Positions 54,714 through 64,000 of a DNA stretch of 64,000 nt are shown piece after piece. The stretch lies in NCBI GenBank assembly GCA_964019425.1, contig OZ025797.1:992001-1056000 (forward strand). Direction: 5' to 3'. How positions within the stretch are numbered: position 1 is the first letter of the stretch; every line of letters starts with the position of its first letter. Origin of the DNA: Flectonema sp. DT1601. Lineage: Eukaryota; Euglenozoa; Diplonemea; Diplonemida; Diplonemidae. A program made the translations under genes and the position numbers. The notes below the pieces were generated by a model, which made no database searches, was not told where the DNA came from, and saw nothing but the letters and a program-made list of their open reading frames with translations.

Positions 54714-54958
54714 ATCTGACGACTGTCTTCTATCATATGTGTTTATAAAGATAGGGGAAAAAGAAATCTGGGGGAAAAAAAATAAACATATAAATAACAT
54801 TATGAATCACATATTCGTAATTTATTCTACTCAACCTTTTACTTCTCTCTTAGGAAGTAAAAAAAAGGTAGACTGTGTACCGGATGTAACCATAACTAAT
54901 AATGTCGTTGAATTGTAACTCTATATTAATACAGATAATTAAAAGGTATCCTTCTCTA

Positions 54959-55771
54959 CTATTGAAGGCTGCAACAAAAGACGCTGTCGTCTCTTTTTTG
55001 TTTAATTACGTAGTCGGAGTCTGTGTCATAATCATCTTCTTCTTGTTGTGTAATAGCATCTGTCACACCTGCTTTTGGAACTGACCTGTTACTGAAGTAG
55101 GAGTCGACAGGTAGAAAAATCAAATCCATGGCTCGAACGTAAAATAATTGCCAGGAGACTGGAATACATGAAAACATAAAAAGGTCCATTGGAAACCAAA
55201 AAACTAAATTCCAAATGTTGCAATCTATGTAGTCTCCTTTTATTGTTCTTTTAACTTGATCACATCCGCCTGAGAGATAAGCGTTCATTGACATGTTACA
55301 AAGTATGTAAGGAGATTCACCAATCCAATCAACAATTGCCATCAGACATAAGTTTGAAAAAGTTTTACGTGGAAAAAACGAGTCCAACAGTCTAAACCAA
55401 GCGTGTAACCATATACCTGCAGGGATTGCTACCAAAGTAAATCTCATCGTACGGTGCCAATCATAAACTTGTTTGTGTTTTGCTAATGGCTCAATTATTG
55501 TTTCGTTTTGTTGTTGTATTTCTTCTCCTCCGTCTTTATATTTTTGTTGTATTTCTTCTCCTCCGTCTTTATTTTTTTGTTGTATTTCTTCTCCTCCGTC
55601 TTTATTTTTTTGTTTTTCTTCTGATTCAGATTCGTCTCCATATAAATCAAGCTTCATTTCAACTGCTTGACAAACCCCATCAGATAAAGCCCACATAGTC
55701 CCACTAATCACTGCATCAAGAGCCAAGTGTTCTAACGCACCAGAGTGTCCATGTGCTACTGCTCTCGGCAT
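54959..55771 (-). CDS. Mpv17/PMP22-family membrane protein with an internal 11-residue repeat
   Basis: 270 residues. The family pattern is visible from about residue 100: DWHRTMRFTLVAIPAGIWLHAWFRLLDSFFP, then DWIGESPYILCNMSMNAYLSGG, and the signature-like NLVFWFPMDLFMFSCIPVSWQLFYVRAMDLIFLPVDSYFSNR (normally W-x-NF-x-VP...W..YLS). Mpv17-family proteins are small four-helix proteins of the mitochondrial inner membrane or peroxisome. The odd feature is an acidic insert at about 52-88 made of three 11-residue repeats (K-N/Y-KDGGEEIQQ), encoded by a 33-bp tandem repeat at about 55509-55614, placed between the first and second helical segments. The C-terminus is Asp/Glu-rich. A candidate acceptor, AAGATTCTTTAACAG, lies about 23 nt upstream. 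Confidence 0.78.
   Translation of the reverse strand: MPRAVAHGHSGALEHLALDAVISGTMWALSDGVCQAVEMKLDLYGDESESEEKQKNKDGGEEIQQKNKDGGEEIQQKYKDGGEEIQQQNETIIEPLAKHKQVYDWHRTMRFTLVAIPAGIWLHAWFRLLDSFFPRKTFSNLCLMAIVDWIGESPYILCNMSMNAYLSGGCDQVKRTIKGDYIDCNIWNLVFWFPMDLFMFSCIPVSWQLFYVRAMDLIFLPVDSYFSNRSVPKAGVTDAITQQEEDDYDTDSDYVIKQKRDDSVFCCSLQ
55509..55614. repeat. 33-bp in-frame tandem repeat in the Mpv17-family gene
   Basis: Three copies of a 33-bp unit (TTGTTGTATTTCTTCTCCTC... on the plus strand) with one or two differences, encoding three 11-residue acidic repeats. The copy number is probably variable between individuals. Confidence 0.85.
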
Positions 55772-56190
55772 GTTGCAGTTCGTGTAAATGACTGTTAAAG
55801 AATCTTTTGAATATTAATAAGTTGTAAGTTTATGATAATTACATTCATGAGGTGTTATGGTGTAAATAGAGAAACCAACAAAATAGAATTCGTGTGTCTG
55901 TCTTGGCACAAAATGATTTTTTTTTTTTTTTTTTCTTCTTTTTCTTTTTGTTTGTGCAAATCGGCTTTAACTTAAACTACACAGCAAATCGTAACATCAC
56001 ACAGTTGATGTTTTTGTTTATGTGTGCCGCCCAACATTATTCTTTTTTTTTAGTTCCTAATATACTCGTTAAATACAAAATACGATCTAGCTCGCTGTTG
56101 ATTGTGTAATTGGAAAGGATCGGGTTAGAGAGGTGAATAAAAAAAAGAAACATAAATCGAATATAAGCTTTTCCGTAAGATAAACCGTCG
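55772..56190. other. Intergenic region
   Basis: About 420 nt between the coiled-coil gene and the Mpv17-family gene, with a T/C-rich run at 55917-55950 (plus strand). No gene recognised. Confidence 0.5.
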
Positions 56191-58944
56191 CTAATACGTC
56201 TCTGCTTCTTTCTTAGATGATAAGATAGAATTTTTTCTCCCTTTTGTTTTCGGGAGGTCAAACACCGATGCCGTTAGACGGTGTTGTTTCTTCTCTCTAT
56301 CAGTAAACGAAGTCGATATAGTTTTGATCAGCGTAGTTTTTGATTTCTGCATCGAAGACGATAATAAATCGCATTCTGCGGGAGCTCCTTTTCGAAGCAA
56401 TCTTTTAAGCGCAGCCGCTGTTTTTAAACTATCGACTGTCAACTGATACACCGAAGCTATACAACTGGTGACCACATCACGTGTTGATGACATGAAGTTT
56501 TCTTTCCAATCACTTCGGGTTTCAACAAGTGTTTCGAGGTTGCTATTTTTATCATTCAGAACTACTATTTGTTCTTGCATATCAATAACCCCACTTAATA
56601 ATAATATCGACTTCTGAGTCTGTTGGAAGAATAATATCCATTTATCATCACTGAGAGATTCCCTAAGAGAGTCTTCATTAGGAATTGATGTATCTTTGAG
56701 AAGTTGATTCGTCCTGTCATCTAACATGGCTGATGTAGAATTGCGTATTTCTGATAACTCATTAAAAGATGCTTCAGCCTTTTCAAATTCACTGCAGACA
56801 TCCGCAGCTCTGCAGGAACATTGCAGAGCAAGAGAGTGTATTTCCATCGCATTTAACGTAGCCAGGTCATCGTGTTTCTTTTTCAACGGACCAGATAATA
56901 AACTTGTTAAGATATCGCGTGCCTGCTGAGACATTTGATCAGATTGGTTTGCCATTTCACAGGTATTTTTTAAGTTTTGAATTTTTTGATCAGCTGCATG
57001 AAGGGAATCCTCCCTCTCTTGAATTACTCTTTTTAACGATCGACTGGTGTCGATTTCACACGACGCGGCATCTTCTAAAGAGAGTTTTTGAGCTCTCATT
57101 GAAAGTAGTTGTTCTTGTAGTTTGGGAATGTGAAGTAATTCTTCTTTGAGGGTCATGATTTCATTGCTCTGGATCTTAACTTCTTGTTGTAATAGATTAA
57201 TTGTGTGCTGAAGAGTTACCTTATCTGTTGCTGTTTCACGAGCATCTTGACTACTTCGAGCGATCATTTCACGTGATGATCGCTCGCGTTCGTGAAAAGA
57301 TGTGCATTCGGAGTCGAAGACTTGTTGTTGTTTTGAGATTGTTTCTTTTAATGTTGTGATTGTATCAAATTTATCTTGAAGCTCTTGTTTCAAAGTCTCA
57401 ATAGAATTTAACAAGTCTTGATTAGTAATTGCTTGAGTGTGTAGTCTTTCTGTTTGATCAGATATTTCGTGTTCTTTTCTCTGTAGTCGTTCTTCTTGTC
57501 GATTAGCACTTGCGTGCACTAAGTCAGCAGTATTCTGTAGTTCAATACCCATTGCTAATGCTTGGGTAAGTTCTTTTTTATGAAGATTAATTTCATCATC
57601 CTTTCCAGATATTGTCATGGTTAAAGTTTTTATTTCAACGCTAGCTCTTCGAAGCAATACAGCTTTCTCTTTGAGGTTTGTTTCAAGTGTTTCAACCTGA
57701 TTGTTAAGGTCTTCTGAGGTTGAAGCAAGGTGTGTATTCGCCTGTTCAATTTGACATAAATCTTTTCTTATTTCTTCGGTTGATTGTTCAAATTGGTGTA
57801 CATTTGCCTCCGCAACCGCAAGGTCTGAATATGCTGAGTCTCTTTCACTTGTTATTTGTTTTACTTTATTCTCAACACGTTTGATTTCCGATTCAAACTT
57901 TCTTTGTAATCTCACAATCTGATCATCCGCATCGGCTAATTTGTTAATCTCCTTTTGTTGGGATGATATTTTTGATTGCAGTTGGGAAATGACATCGTTT
58001 TTGTATTGGCATTCCTGTTCTACATTGTTGATGTTGGTCAGTAAGTCTCGTTCTTTCAATTGTAGCTGATCGATAGACGTGTTTAGTTTTAGTACCGTGG
58101 CGGCTAGTTGATCGTCCGAATTCTTTTTTTCTTTTTCAAGATCCTTTTTATTTGAATATCTTAAGAAGTCCATTTCCTCTTGAAGTTTTCCAATTTCCAA
58201 CAGATGAGTATCCGAGACTGCTCTCATATTATCTGAACTAGTTTGAATTACTGAGGCATAGTGAGCTTCCATGTCTTGTGTTTCACTGTGATGTTTGTTT
58301 GTAAATTCCTTAATCGATTCTTTTGCTTGATTTAGTTGATACTGACAGCTTTGTAATTGCTGTTGAAGTTGCTTTGATTGTTGTTTGTAGTGAAGTAGAT
58401 CTGTACTTTGAGTTTCCATGTCCTTTAAGTGAAGAGATCGTTGATGGTCAAAGTCACCTTGCCATCTCTCCTTTAGAAGTTTTATTGTCATTTCTTTCTC
58501 ATCAGAATATTTTCGTAGTAAAGTCATCGATTCGGAAAGTTCTTTATTTTGATGTTGTGTTCTGGTGAGTTCTCGGTGTAATTTCTCATTTTCAATATCT
58601 TTTTGCTGTACAACAGCTTCAAGAGCAGCAGTTCCATCTTTGCTTTTTTTCACAACAGCGATCGCTCGGGTATTGCTGTCAGAATGAACTTTTTCCAAGT
58701 CTCTGATCGTTTGAGACATAGCTGTTGACTGTACCTTTAGTAGTTTATTTTCATCTTCCAAACCAGCGATAATAGATCGTAAGTTGCGCGGATGTGCTTC
58801 TTGAGAATTTACCTCATCTGCTGTTAGTACGAGTGAGTTCGATTCCTCGTCGACTCGTTTTTTTCTCATATTTTCGATCTCTTCTCTCAGATATTTTAAC
58901 TTCCATTGTTCGTTTGCTTTGCTGTTGTTTTCTACTTGTGACAT
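56191..58944 (-). CDS. Long coiled-coil protein
   Basis: 917 residues from the ATG at 58944 (MSQVENNSKANEQWKLKYL), just after an AAAG acceptor; the frame extends to 58998 through low-quality sequence. Nearly the entire length has heptad-like, Gln/Glu/Lys/Leu-rich sequence predicted to form a coiled coil (for example LQQQLQSCQYQLNQAKESIKEF and TTLKETISKQQQVF), with no globular domain I can name. The last 60 residues are Ser/Thr/Lys-rich and less helical. Proteins of this shape in flagellated protists are often parts of the basal body, flagellum or cytoskeleton, but that is inference only. No intron is apparent in 2.75 kb. Confidence 0.8.
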   Translation of the reverse strand: MSQVENNSKANEQWKLKYLREEIENMRKKRVDEESNSLVLTADEVNSQEAHPRNLRSIIAGLEDENKLLKVQSTAMSQTIRDLEKVHSDSNTRAIAVVKKSKDGTAALEAVVQQKDIENEKLHRELTRTQHQNKELSESMTLLRKYSDEKEMTIKLLKERWQGDFDHQRSLHLKDMETQSTDLLHYKQQSKQLQQQLQSCQYQLNQAKESIKEFTNKHHSETQDMEAHYASVIQTSSDNMRAVSDTHLLEIGKLQEEMDFLRYSNKKDLEKEKKNSDDQLAATVLKLNTSIDQLQLKERDLLTNINNVEQECQYKNDVISQLQSKISSQQKEINKLADADDQIVRLQRKFESEIKRVENKVKQITSERDSAYSDLAVAEANVHQFEQSTEEIRKDLCQIEQANTHLASTSEDLNNQVETLETNLKEKAVLLRRASVEIKTLTMTISGKDDEINLHKKELTQALAMGIELQNTADLVHASANRQEERLQRKEHEISDQTERLHTQAITNQDLLNSIETLKQELQDKFDTITTLKETISKQQQVFDSECTSFHERERSSREMIARSSQDARETATDKVTLQHTINLLQQEVKIQSNEIMTLKEELLHIPKLQEQLLSMRAQKLSLEDAASCEIDTSRSLKRVIQEREDSLHAADQKIQNLKNTCEMANQSDQMSQQARDILTSLLSGPLKKKHDDLATLNAMEIHSLALQCSCRAADVCSEFEKAEASFNELSEIRNSTSAMLDDRTNQLLKDTSIPNEDSLRESLSDDKWILFFQQTQKSILLLSGVIDMQEQIVVLNDKNSNLETLVETRSDWKENFMSSTRDVVTSCIASVYQLTVDSLKTAAALKRLLRKGAPAECDLLSSSMQKSKTTLIKTISTSFTDREKKQHRLTASVFDLPKTKGRKNSILSSKKEAETY

Positions 58945-59160
58945 TACCTTTATGGAATAATAATTAAGATACAAAAAAAATACATTTTCTTCGTTCACTT
59001 GTCTTCTCTCATTACTTTGGTATTGTTGTTGTCGTCAAAAACCCTGACAAAGATAAAACCATGATAAACAGTATACAGTAATTAATTGTAATAAAACTTT
59101 ATTAAATTATACTTTAAAAAAGAGGGATACTAGTGTAAGTGAATAAATGAAAGAAAACAG

Positions 59161-62088
59161 TTAGACTTTGATGCAAACATCTTGAGCACATCTCCAGAAT
59201 AACTGAATTCGGCACGCGGAGGTATTTCTTATTCGTAATTCAACAGCTCGATGAATATCTCGTTTTAGAATCAAAGGAGGGATGACATGAATACGACAAC
59301 TAAATCCTTTCCACAAAGACTGAATAGCTGTTGCTTTTTGATTTCTTAAAATATTTCGTTTCTCCTTAATGAGTCTCCTTGTAGTATATCCACGAAAGCA
59401 TGACTGAATTGTAATCACAGATTCTGTTTGATTTTGTTGGATGAGCGTCTGCTTTAATAAGTCATTCTTAGTTTGCAATACGTTCTGTCTACGTATTAAA
59501 AACCCACGTAAGACTCCCTGAATCAAGGTTGCATTGTCTTGTTGAACAGTTTGTTCCCAACACATCTGGATATTAGTTCTCAGGGTAGCAGCTATTGATA
59601 ATGCTCTTTTCCTGTTTTGGTATCGTTGCCAACACTTAGTGATAATTCGATATGAGTGCAGTCGTGTCGTTGTTTGGAGGGTGAGGGCTCTTTGCAGTTT
59701 GCCATACAAACGAATCGATCTTATCCTCACTACTCTCTTTGATTGCAAAGCCCTAGCAGCTGTTTGAAGTAATAATGCGTTTGTAAAATACCAACACCAC
59801 ACCCGCTGTTGAACAATCATCTTGAAGGCGATAAGCCGTTGTGATCGACGGTGTGTTTTCTGAATGGTTCTGACAGCGAATAGTCTTTCTTGATCAAAGC
59901 TGTGCAATGATTCGAGTTCGTAGTCTTTGTTTTGATTATCTAATTTAGAAGAGTACTTCATTTTTGAAATAAAAATTCGAAACCTCCTTTGAATTGCAAC
60001 GACAGAAGTAACAAGTTGACGTAACTTCTTAACAACTGCAAACCTTCTGTAAGCAGACTGAATTAGGATGCTACACGAATACTCATTTACAACGATGCAT
60101 TGATCTGTAAAGTATAACTGACTTTGTGATAAGTGTTGCTGTAGTAGCTTTGCTTCCATTTTTAACAACGTATAACAAAATGAACGACGTTGCATTGCAT
60201 AGTATTGTTTTAAACGATATTTTGAACCCAATAACTTCCTACCATTAAACGCATCGAAGATCCTAATTAGAGCACCAGTTGATATTAGTCGTCTACTAGA
60301 CTCCTGATAGCTGTGGTACTTTTGTAGCTTTGAAAAATAGACCCGAATAATATACGAGTGGCGTAGTTTTTTTCGAACCAAACCACCTCTCATGAACCGT
60401 TGTATGAATGAAATACGTCTCGTTCTTGCCACTAATATAAAGTCTGATATGATATGTTTTCTTGTTACTGTTTGAAGGGATTGTGTGATAGAAGTTACAG
60501 CTCTGTTTTTTAAATTCGTTTTCATCACAACTCGGAATTGAATGACAACAGAAACAGCGTTTGAGAGTAATCTCCACCTCTGCAACACAAGCTGTCTTTT
60601 CAATGATTGAATATGTCGGATGTTCTTATGACTTATGTGATCCGCTAGCTTCAGTTGCCTACTAGTCTGATTATCTTGATAATTTGAATGTAATGTAAGT
60701 GTTCCAATCGCAGCCTCTAACAGATGAGAGGTACATAATTTCTTATTCCGTCGTCTACGATCACATCGCAATACAGATATAGGTTCTACTTTATCAGCAC
60801 AAACAAGAGTTATATTCTGGTTGATATCTCCGCTTGACAATATCTTTAAATTAGTGAAAGGAGGAAGAACGTAAATCCCACTTGATAGATATGCCAGTGG
60901 AATGTTTTTCAGCTTAATAATCTTTGAGTAACCTGTTTGATCTATTGAAGGCTGTCTTAGGTAGCTCTGAATCGGAATAACCCAACCAATGTTACAAATC
61001 TTTAGTGTTCGATATCCAAGTAGTAGGCGGAAGTCAGCGTGATTACATATCACATATGCATCGGTTTTTTTCATTGTGATATTGCCGGTAATCTCTCCCC
61101 AAATATAACAATAATTCTCAAGAACAGTTTTTGGTAAACAAGATATGTTGCAAACCTGCAACGATACTCTCAACTCCTTTAATATATTTAAAGGATTAGA
61201 TCTGTTGTCCGGAACAGTTCTCTTTTCAAGTCCATTTTCACAATAAGTTCTCAGCAATGTCGTCTCTGCTTTCCGCAGCTTCCTCACAGGTAAGATCACT
61301 GGATTTATTTGCTGCTTAACCCGCTTGATGGGTACTATTTTATTTTCTATTTTTCCAATTTTTCGTGAGAGTGTGTGTTTCCTTTCCGGTAGGTACATCC
61401 GTTCCATTGAACTTTGAATTCCATTATCGTTAGCTTTGAGAGAATTACCGCTACTAACGGCTGAAGACAATTCCCAGACATGTTTTGCGGAGTGGTACTT
61501 CGGGACATCAGAGATATAGTTCCATGAGATACTTTCAGGTGTGATTGAGGAAGAGCATAACTCTGATTCAGCTATCGTTTCATTGCGTAGGCGAGAAGAC
61601 AAAACCCATCTGCCTAATACAGAAATTGGTTGGTATCGTTTAACGGAACCACTACTCTTACCACGTTGATACCATCCACACAACTTTCCACCACATGCTG
61701 TAATATTATTAACAAACGCATGTGAATCGCTTAGTTCTATGTCATCAGTTTGTAAGTTGACAACTGATACTAAAGGTGATGTTGGTGACTTACGACTGTG
61801 TTCTAGAAGGCAATTTATTGCTCCATATTTAGTAGTTGCAGTTTTTTGCTCCCAAGATCCGTTCTCTAAAGTGAGAAATATTTTCTTGTTAAGCAATATC
61901 TGAGGGGGATGATTATCATGTAGTACCAATTCTATTAAGCATCGTTCCCAAGACATCGCATGTGTTTCTGATAGCCAATCGTTTCCATCATTATTTCCAA
62001 GTAATATGACGTGTCCGTCTTGCTCTGTGAATGATAATACTTCTTCTCGATCAGCTTTTCGTCGTCTTTGAATTCCCAGAGCGACCAT
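59161..62088 (-). CDS. IQ-motif protein
   Basis: 975 residues from the ATG at 62088. The first 480 residues are not recognised. From about 500 to the end there are many IQ-like motifs, such as SCSILIQSAYRRFAVVKKLR, SVVAIQRRFRIFISKMK, AVRTIQKTHRRSQR, TLIQGVLRGFLIRRQ, SVITIQSCFRGYTTRR and TAIQSLWKGFSCR. IQ motifs bind calmodulin or calmodulin-like light chains, so a cytoskeletal or flagellar scaffold is plausible. An acceptor (TTTTCTTTCAG, AG at 62098-62099) lies 10 nt upstream. The first ATG after it (62094) is out of frame and opens a 52-codon frame overlapping the gene, so either initiation is leaky or a further 5' exon exists. Confidence 0.78.
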   Translation of the reverse strand: MVALGIQRRRKADREEVLSFTEQDGHVILLGNNDGNDWLSETHAMSWERCLIELVLHDNHPPQILLNKKIFLTLENGSWEQKTATTKYGAINCLLEHSRKSPTSPLVSVVNLQTDDIELSDSHAFVNNITACGGKLCGWYQRGKSSGSVKRYQPISVLGRWVLSSRLRNETIAESELCSSSITPESISWNYISDVPKYHSAKHVWELSSAVSSGNSLKANDNGIQSSMERMYLPERKHTLSRKIGKIENKIVPIKRVKQQINPVILPVRKLRKAETTLLRTYCENGLEKRTVPDNRSNPLNILKELRVSLQVCNISCLPKTVLENYCYIWGEITGNITMKKTDAYVICNHADFRLLLGYRTLKICNIGWVIPIQSYLRQPSIDQTGYSKIIKLKNIPLAYLSSGIYVLPPFTNLKILSSGDINQNITLVCADKVEPISVLRCDRRRRNKKLCTSHLLEAAIGTLTLHSNYQDNQTSRQLKLADHISHKNIRHIQSLKRQLVLQRWRLLSNAVSVVIQFRVVMKTNLKNRAVTSITQSLQTVTRKHIISDFILVARTRRISFIQRFMRGGLVRKKLRHSYIIRVYFSKLQKYHSYQESSRRLISTGALIRIFDAFNGRKLLGSKYRLKQYYAMQRRSFCYTLLKMEAKLLQQHLSQSQLYFTDQCIVVNEYSCSILIQSAYRRFAVVKKLRQLVTSVVAIQRRFRIFISKMKYSSKLDNQNKDYELESLHSFDQERLFAVRTIQKTHRRSQRLIAFKMIVQQRVWCWYFTNALLLQTAARALQSKRVVRIRSIRLYGKLQRALTLQTTTRLHSYRIITKCWQRYQNRKRALSIAATLRTNIQMCWEQTVQQDNATLIQGVLRGFLIRRQNVLQTKNDLLKQTLIQQNQTESVITIQSCFRGYTTRRLIKEKRNILRNQKATAIQSLWKGFSCRIHVIPPLILKRDIHRAVELRIRNTSACRIQLFWRCAQDVCIKV

Positions 62089-62097
62089 ATCATGTAA

Positions 62098-62112
62098 CTG
62101 AAAGAAAATAAT
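62098..62112 (-). promoter_or_regulatory. Predicted splice acceptor of the IQ-motif gene
   Basis: The minus strand reads GATTATTTTCTTTCAG directly before TTACATGATATGG. It sets the 5' end of the coding exon; whether the partner is a spliced leader or an upstream exon cannot be decided from the sequence. Confidence 0.55.
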
Positions 62113-62204
62113 CTCACAAAAGGTTAACAAACATCACACAATAACGAGAAAGAGTTCTCTACCAACCCTGTATTAAGTCATGTCTCCCTGCTGAGCGTTT
62201 CTTG

Positions 62205-64000
62205 TGTTGAACACGACAAAGATACAAAACCGATCAGCAACATAATTATATACATATTGAAGTGAATCAATCAATGACAATGAAAGGATTAGATATGTTG
62301 ATATTTGTCATCATTTGGTTCAGAAGCAGCTGATCACATAGATCGACATAGAAGTTGTGCAATCTGCAGAGTCAGAATCAGTGCGAGTAGCGCTAGGACA
62401 AGCTGTGAATTGGAGAATGCAGGAAGAAGAATAGATAGAAAGAACCCTGTCTTGCCCTTTCTCATGTTGAACACGACAAAGACACAAAACCGATCAGCAA
62501 CATAATTATATACATATTGAAGTGAATCAATCAATGACAATGAAAGGATTAGATATGTTGATATTTGTCATCATTCGTTAAGTTGAGAATCACTTTTAGT
62601 GAGAAAGGATCCCAGGGAGCGCAATGTTAACAAAGACGAGATGAATCTCCTCAAGAAGAGAACAAGACAATCAGTTTATAAATACACAGTTCTATCGCAT
62701 ACCAACTGCAAGCAGCTGACTAAGATCGGAGGTGACAGAATAAGAATGTGATGTTTATCATCATTTCAGAAAAGTATTTCAATAAATTTACGAAAGCAAC
62801 ACCCAACTGTGATATCAGAAAGGTGTGAATCCAAGAACCGCAGAGGAAGAAGGAAGTCGTGAGTGTTATCCTTATCACGTGAAGGAACTCTTACCAGATC
62901 GTAGAAGTGACCACACACGTATTGCCCTGATCTCGTAACAAGATGAGATCTTTGTGCTGAATACAAAACCGATCAGCAACATAATTATATACATATTGAA
63001 GTGAATCAATCAATGACAATGAAAGGATTAGATATGTTGATATTTGTCATCATTCGTTAAGTTGAGAATCACCTTTTGTGAGAAAGGATCTCAGGGAGCG
63101 CAATGCAAACGAAGACGAGATGAATCTCCTCAAGAAGAGAACAAGACAATCAGTTTATAAATACACAGTTCTATCGCATACCAACTGCAAGCAGCTGACT
63201 AAGATCGGAGGTGACAGAATAAGAATGTGATGTTTATCATCATTTCAGAAAAGTATTTCAATAAAGTTACGAAAGCGACACCCAACTGTGATATCAGAAA
63301 GGTGTGAATCCAAGAACTGCAGAGGAAGAAGGAAGTCGTGAGTGTTATCCTTATCACGTGAAGGAACTCTTACCAGATCGTAGAAGTGACCACACACGTA
63401 TTGTCCTGATCTCGTAACAAGATGAGATCCTTGTGCTGAATACAAAACCGATCAGCAACATAATTATATACATATTGAAGTGAATCAATCAATGACAATG
63501 AAAGGATTAGATATGTTGATATTTGTCATCATTCGTTAAGTTGAGAATCACTTTTAGTGAGAAAGGATCTCAGGGAGCGCAATGTTAACAAAGACGAGAT
63601 GAATCTCCTCAAGAAGAGAACAAGACAATCAGTTTATAAATACACAGTTCTATCGCATACCAACTGCAAGCAGCTGACTAAGATCGGAGGTGACAGAATA
63701 AGAATGTGATGTTTATCATCATTTCAGAAAAGTATTTCAATAAAGTTACGAAAGCAACACCCAACTGTGATATCAGAAAGGTGTAAATCCAAGAACTGCA
63801 GAGGAAGAAGGAAGTCGTGAGTGTTATCCTTATCACGTGAAGGAACTCTCACCAGATCGTAGAAGTGACCACACACGTATTGTCCTGATCTCGTAACAAG
63901 ATGAGATCTTTGTGCTGAATACAAAACCGATCAGCAACATAATTATATACATATTGAAGTGAATCAATCAATGACAATGAAAGGATTAGATATGTTGATA
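62205..64000. repeat. Satellite with 479-bp period
   Basis: The marker AAAACCGATCAGCAACATAA recurs at 62486, 62965, 63444 and 63923, exactly 479 nt apart, with an extra irregular copy at 62226 (260 nt before the first). Units are over 95% alike by eye. Differences are single bases, for example CACTTTTAGTG versus CACCTTTTGTG. The array continues past the right end of the window. Each unit has a TTTATAAATA box and a roughly 66-codon minus-strand frame, but I see no tRNA, 5S rRNA or spliced-leader-like gene in it. Confidence 0.9.

Noticed and set aside
62766-63924. 66-codon minus-strand frames repeated in the satellite
   Set aside because: They repeat only because the satellite repeats; no splice acceptor or domain accompanies them.
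62205-64000. Spliced-leader or 5S rRNA gene repeat
   Set aside because: I looked for a leader-like exon followed by GT and an Sm-type site, and for 5S conserved boxes, on both strands of the unit and found none.

Overview
This is 64 kb of an AT-rich eukaryotic nuclear genome in which every gene I can support lies on the minus strand, from about position 62,090 down to 2,135. Most genes carry a polypyrimidine tract plus AG just upstream of the start codon. That pairing (long co-directional runs and a 3' splice acceptor in front of each reading frame) is what polycistronic transcription with spliced-leader trans-splicing looks like, so a euglenozoan (kinetoplastid or diplonemid side) is my best guess. 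A dinoflagellate or perkinsid relative also trans-splices and is not excluded. Short conventional GT-AG cis introns are present (six placed to the base, each keeping the frame), more than a trypanosomatid would show. TAA, TAG and TGA are all used as stops.

Layout, left to right. 1-8.8 kb: downstream end of the run, with a PH-like/low-complexity protein, a signal peptide peptidase, a methyltransferase-like protein, a DxDxT phosphatase-fold protein (TIM50/Dullard type) and a NIT2-type omega-amidase. 8.8-41.3 kb: a tandem array of roughly 2.7-3.9 kb units. Each unit carries one copy of a small gene for a membrane protein with two 27-residue Cys-Cys ('WCC'-type) modules; there are nine intact or nearly intact copies and one fragment. 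The array is full of insertions: a LINE-like element with a 10-bp target duplication, its short 3'-end copy, hairpin-bearing inserts, a SINE-like structured element, and an internal inverted-repeat element present in most units. 41.5-62.1 kb: single-copy genes for an SMP-domain lipid-transfer protein, a JMJD6-like JmjC/HAD fusion, a VPS9 Rab5 exchange factor in four exons, an ankyrin protein, two membrane proteins of unknown function, a SMYD-like SET protein, a short basic protein, an Mpv17/PMP22-family protein, a 917-residue coiled-coil protein and a 975-residue IQ-motif protein. 62.2-64 kb: a 479-bp-period satellite running out of the window.

The genes do not form a pathway; co-orientation here reflects transcription rather than function. 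Several touch endomembranes (SPP, SMP protein, VPS9 GEF) or mitochondria/peroxisomes (TIM50-like, Mpv17-like). The part most worth following up is the cysteine-rich membrane-protein array: its copies are nearly identical in the predicted ectodomain but differ by small indels and in their C-terminal tails, and the most upstream copy shares the ectodomain block while its tail and downstream flank have diverged.
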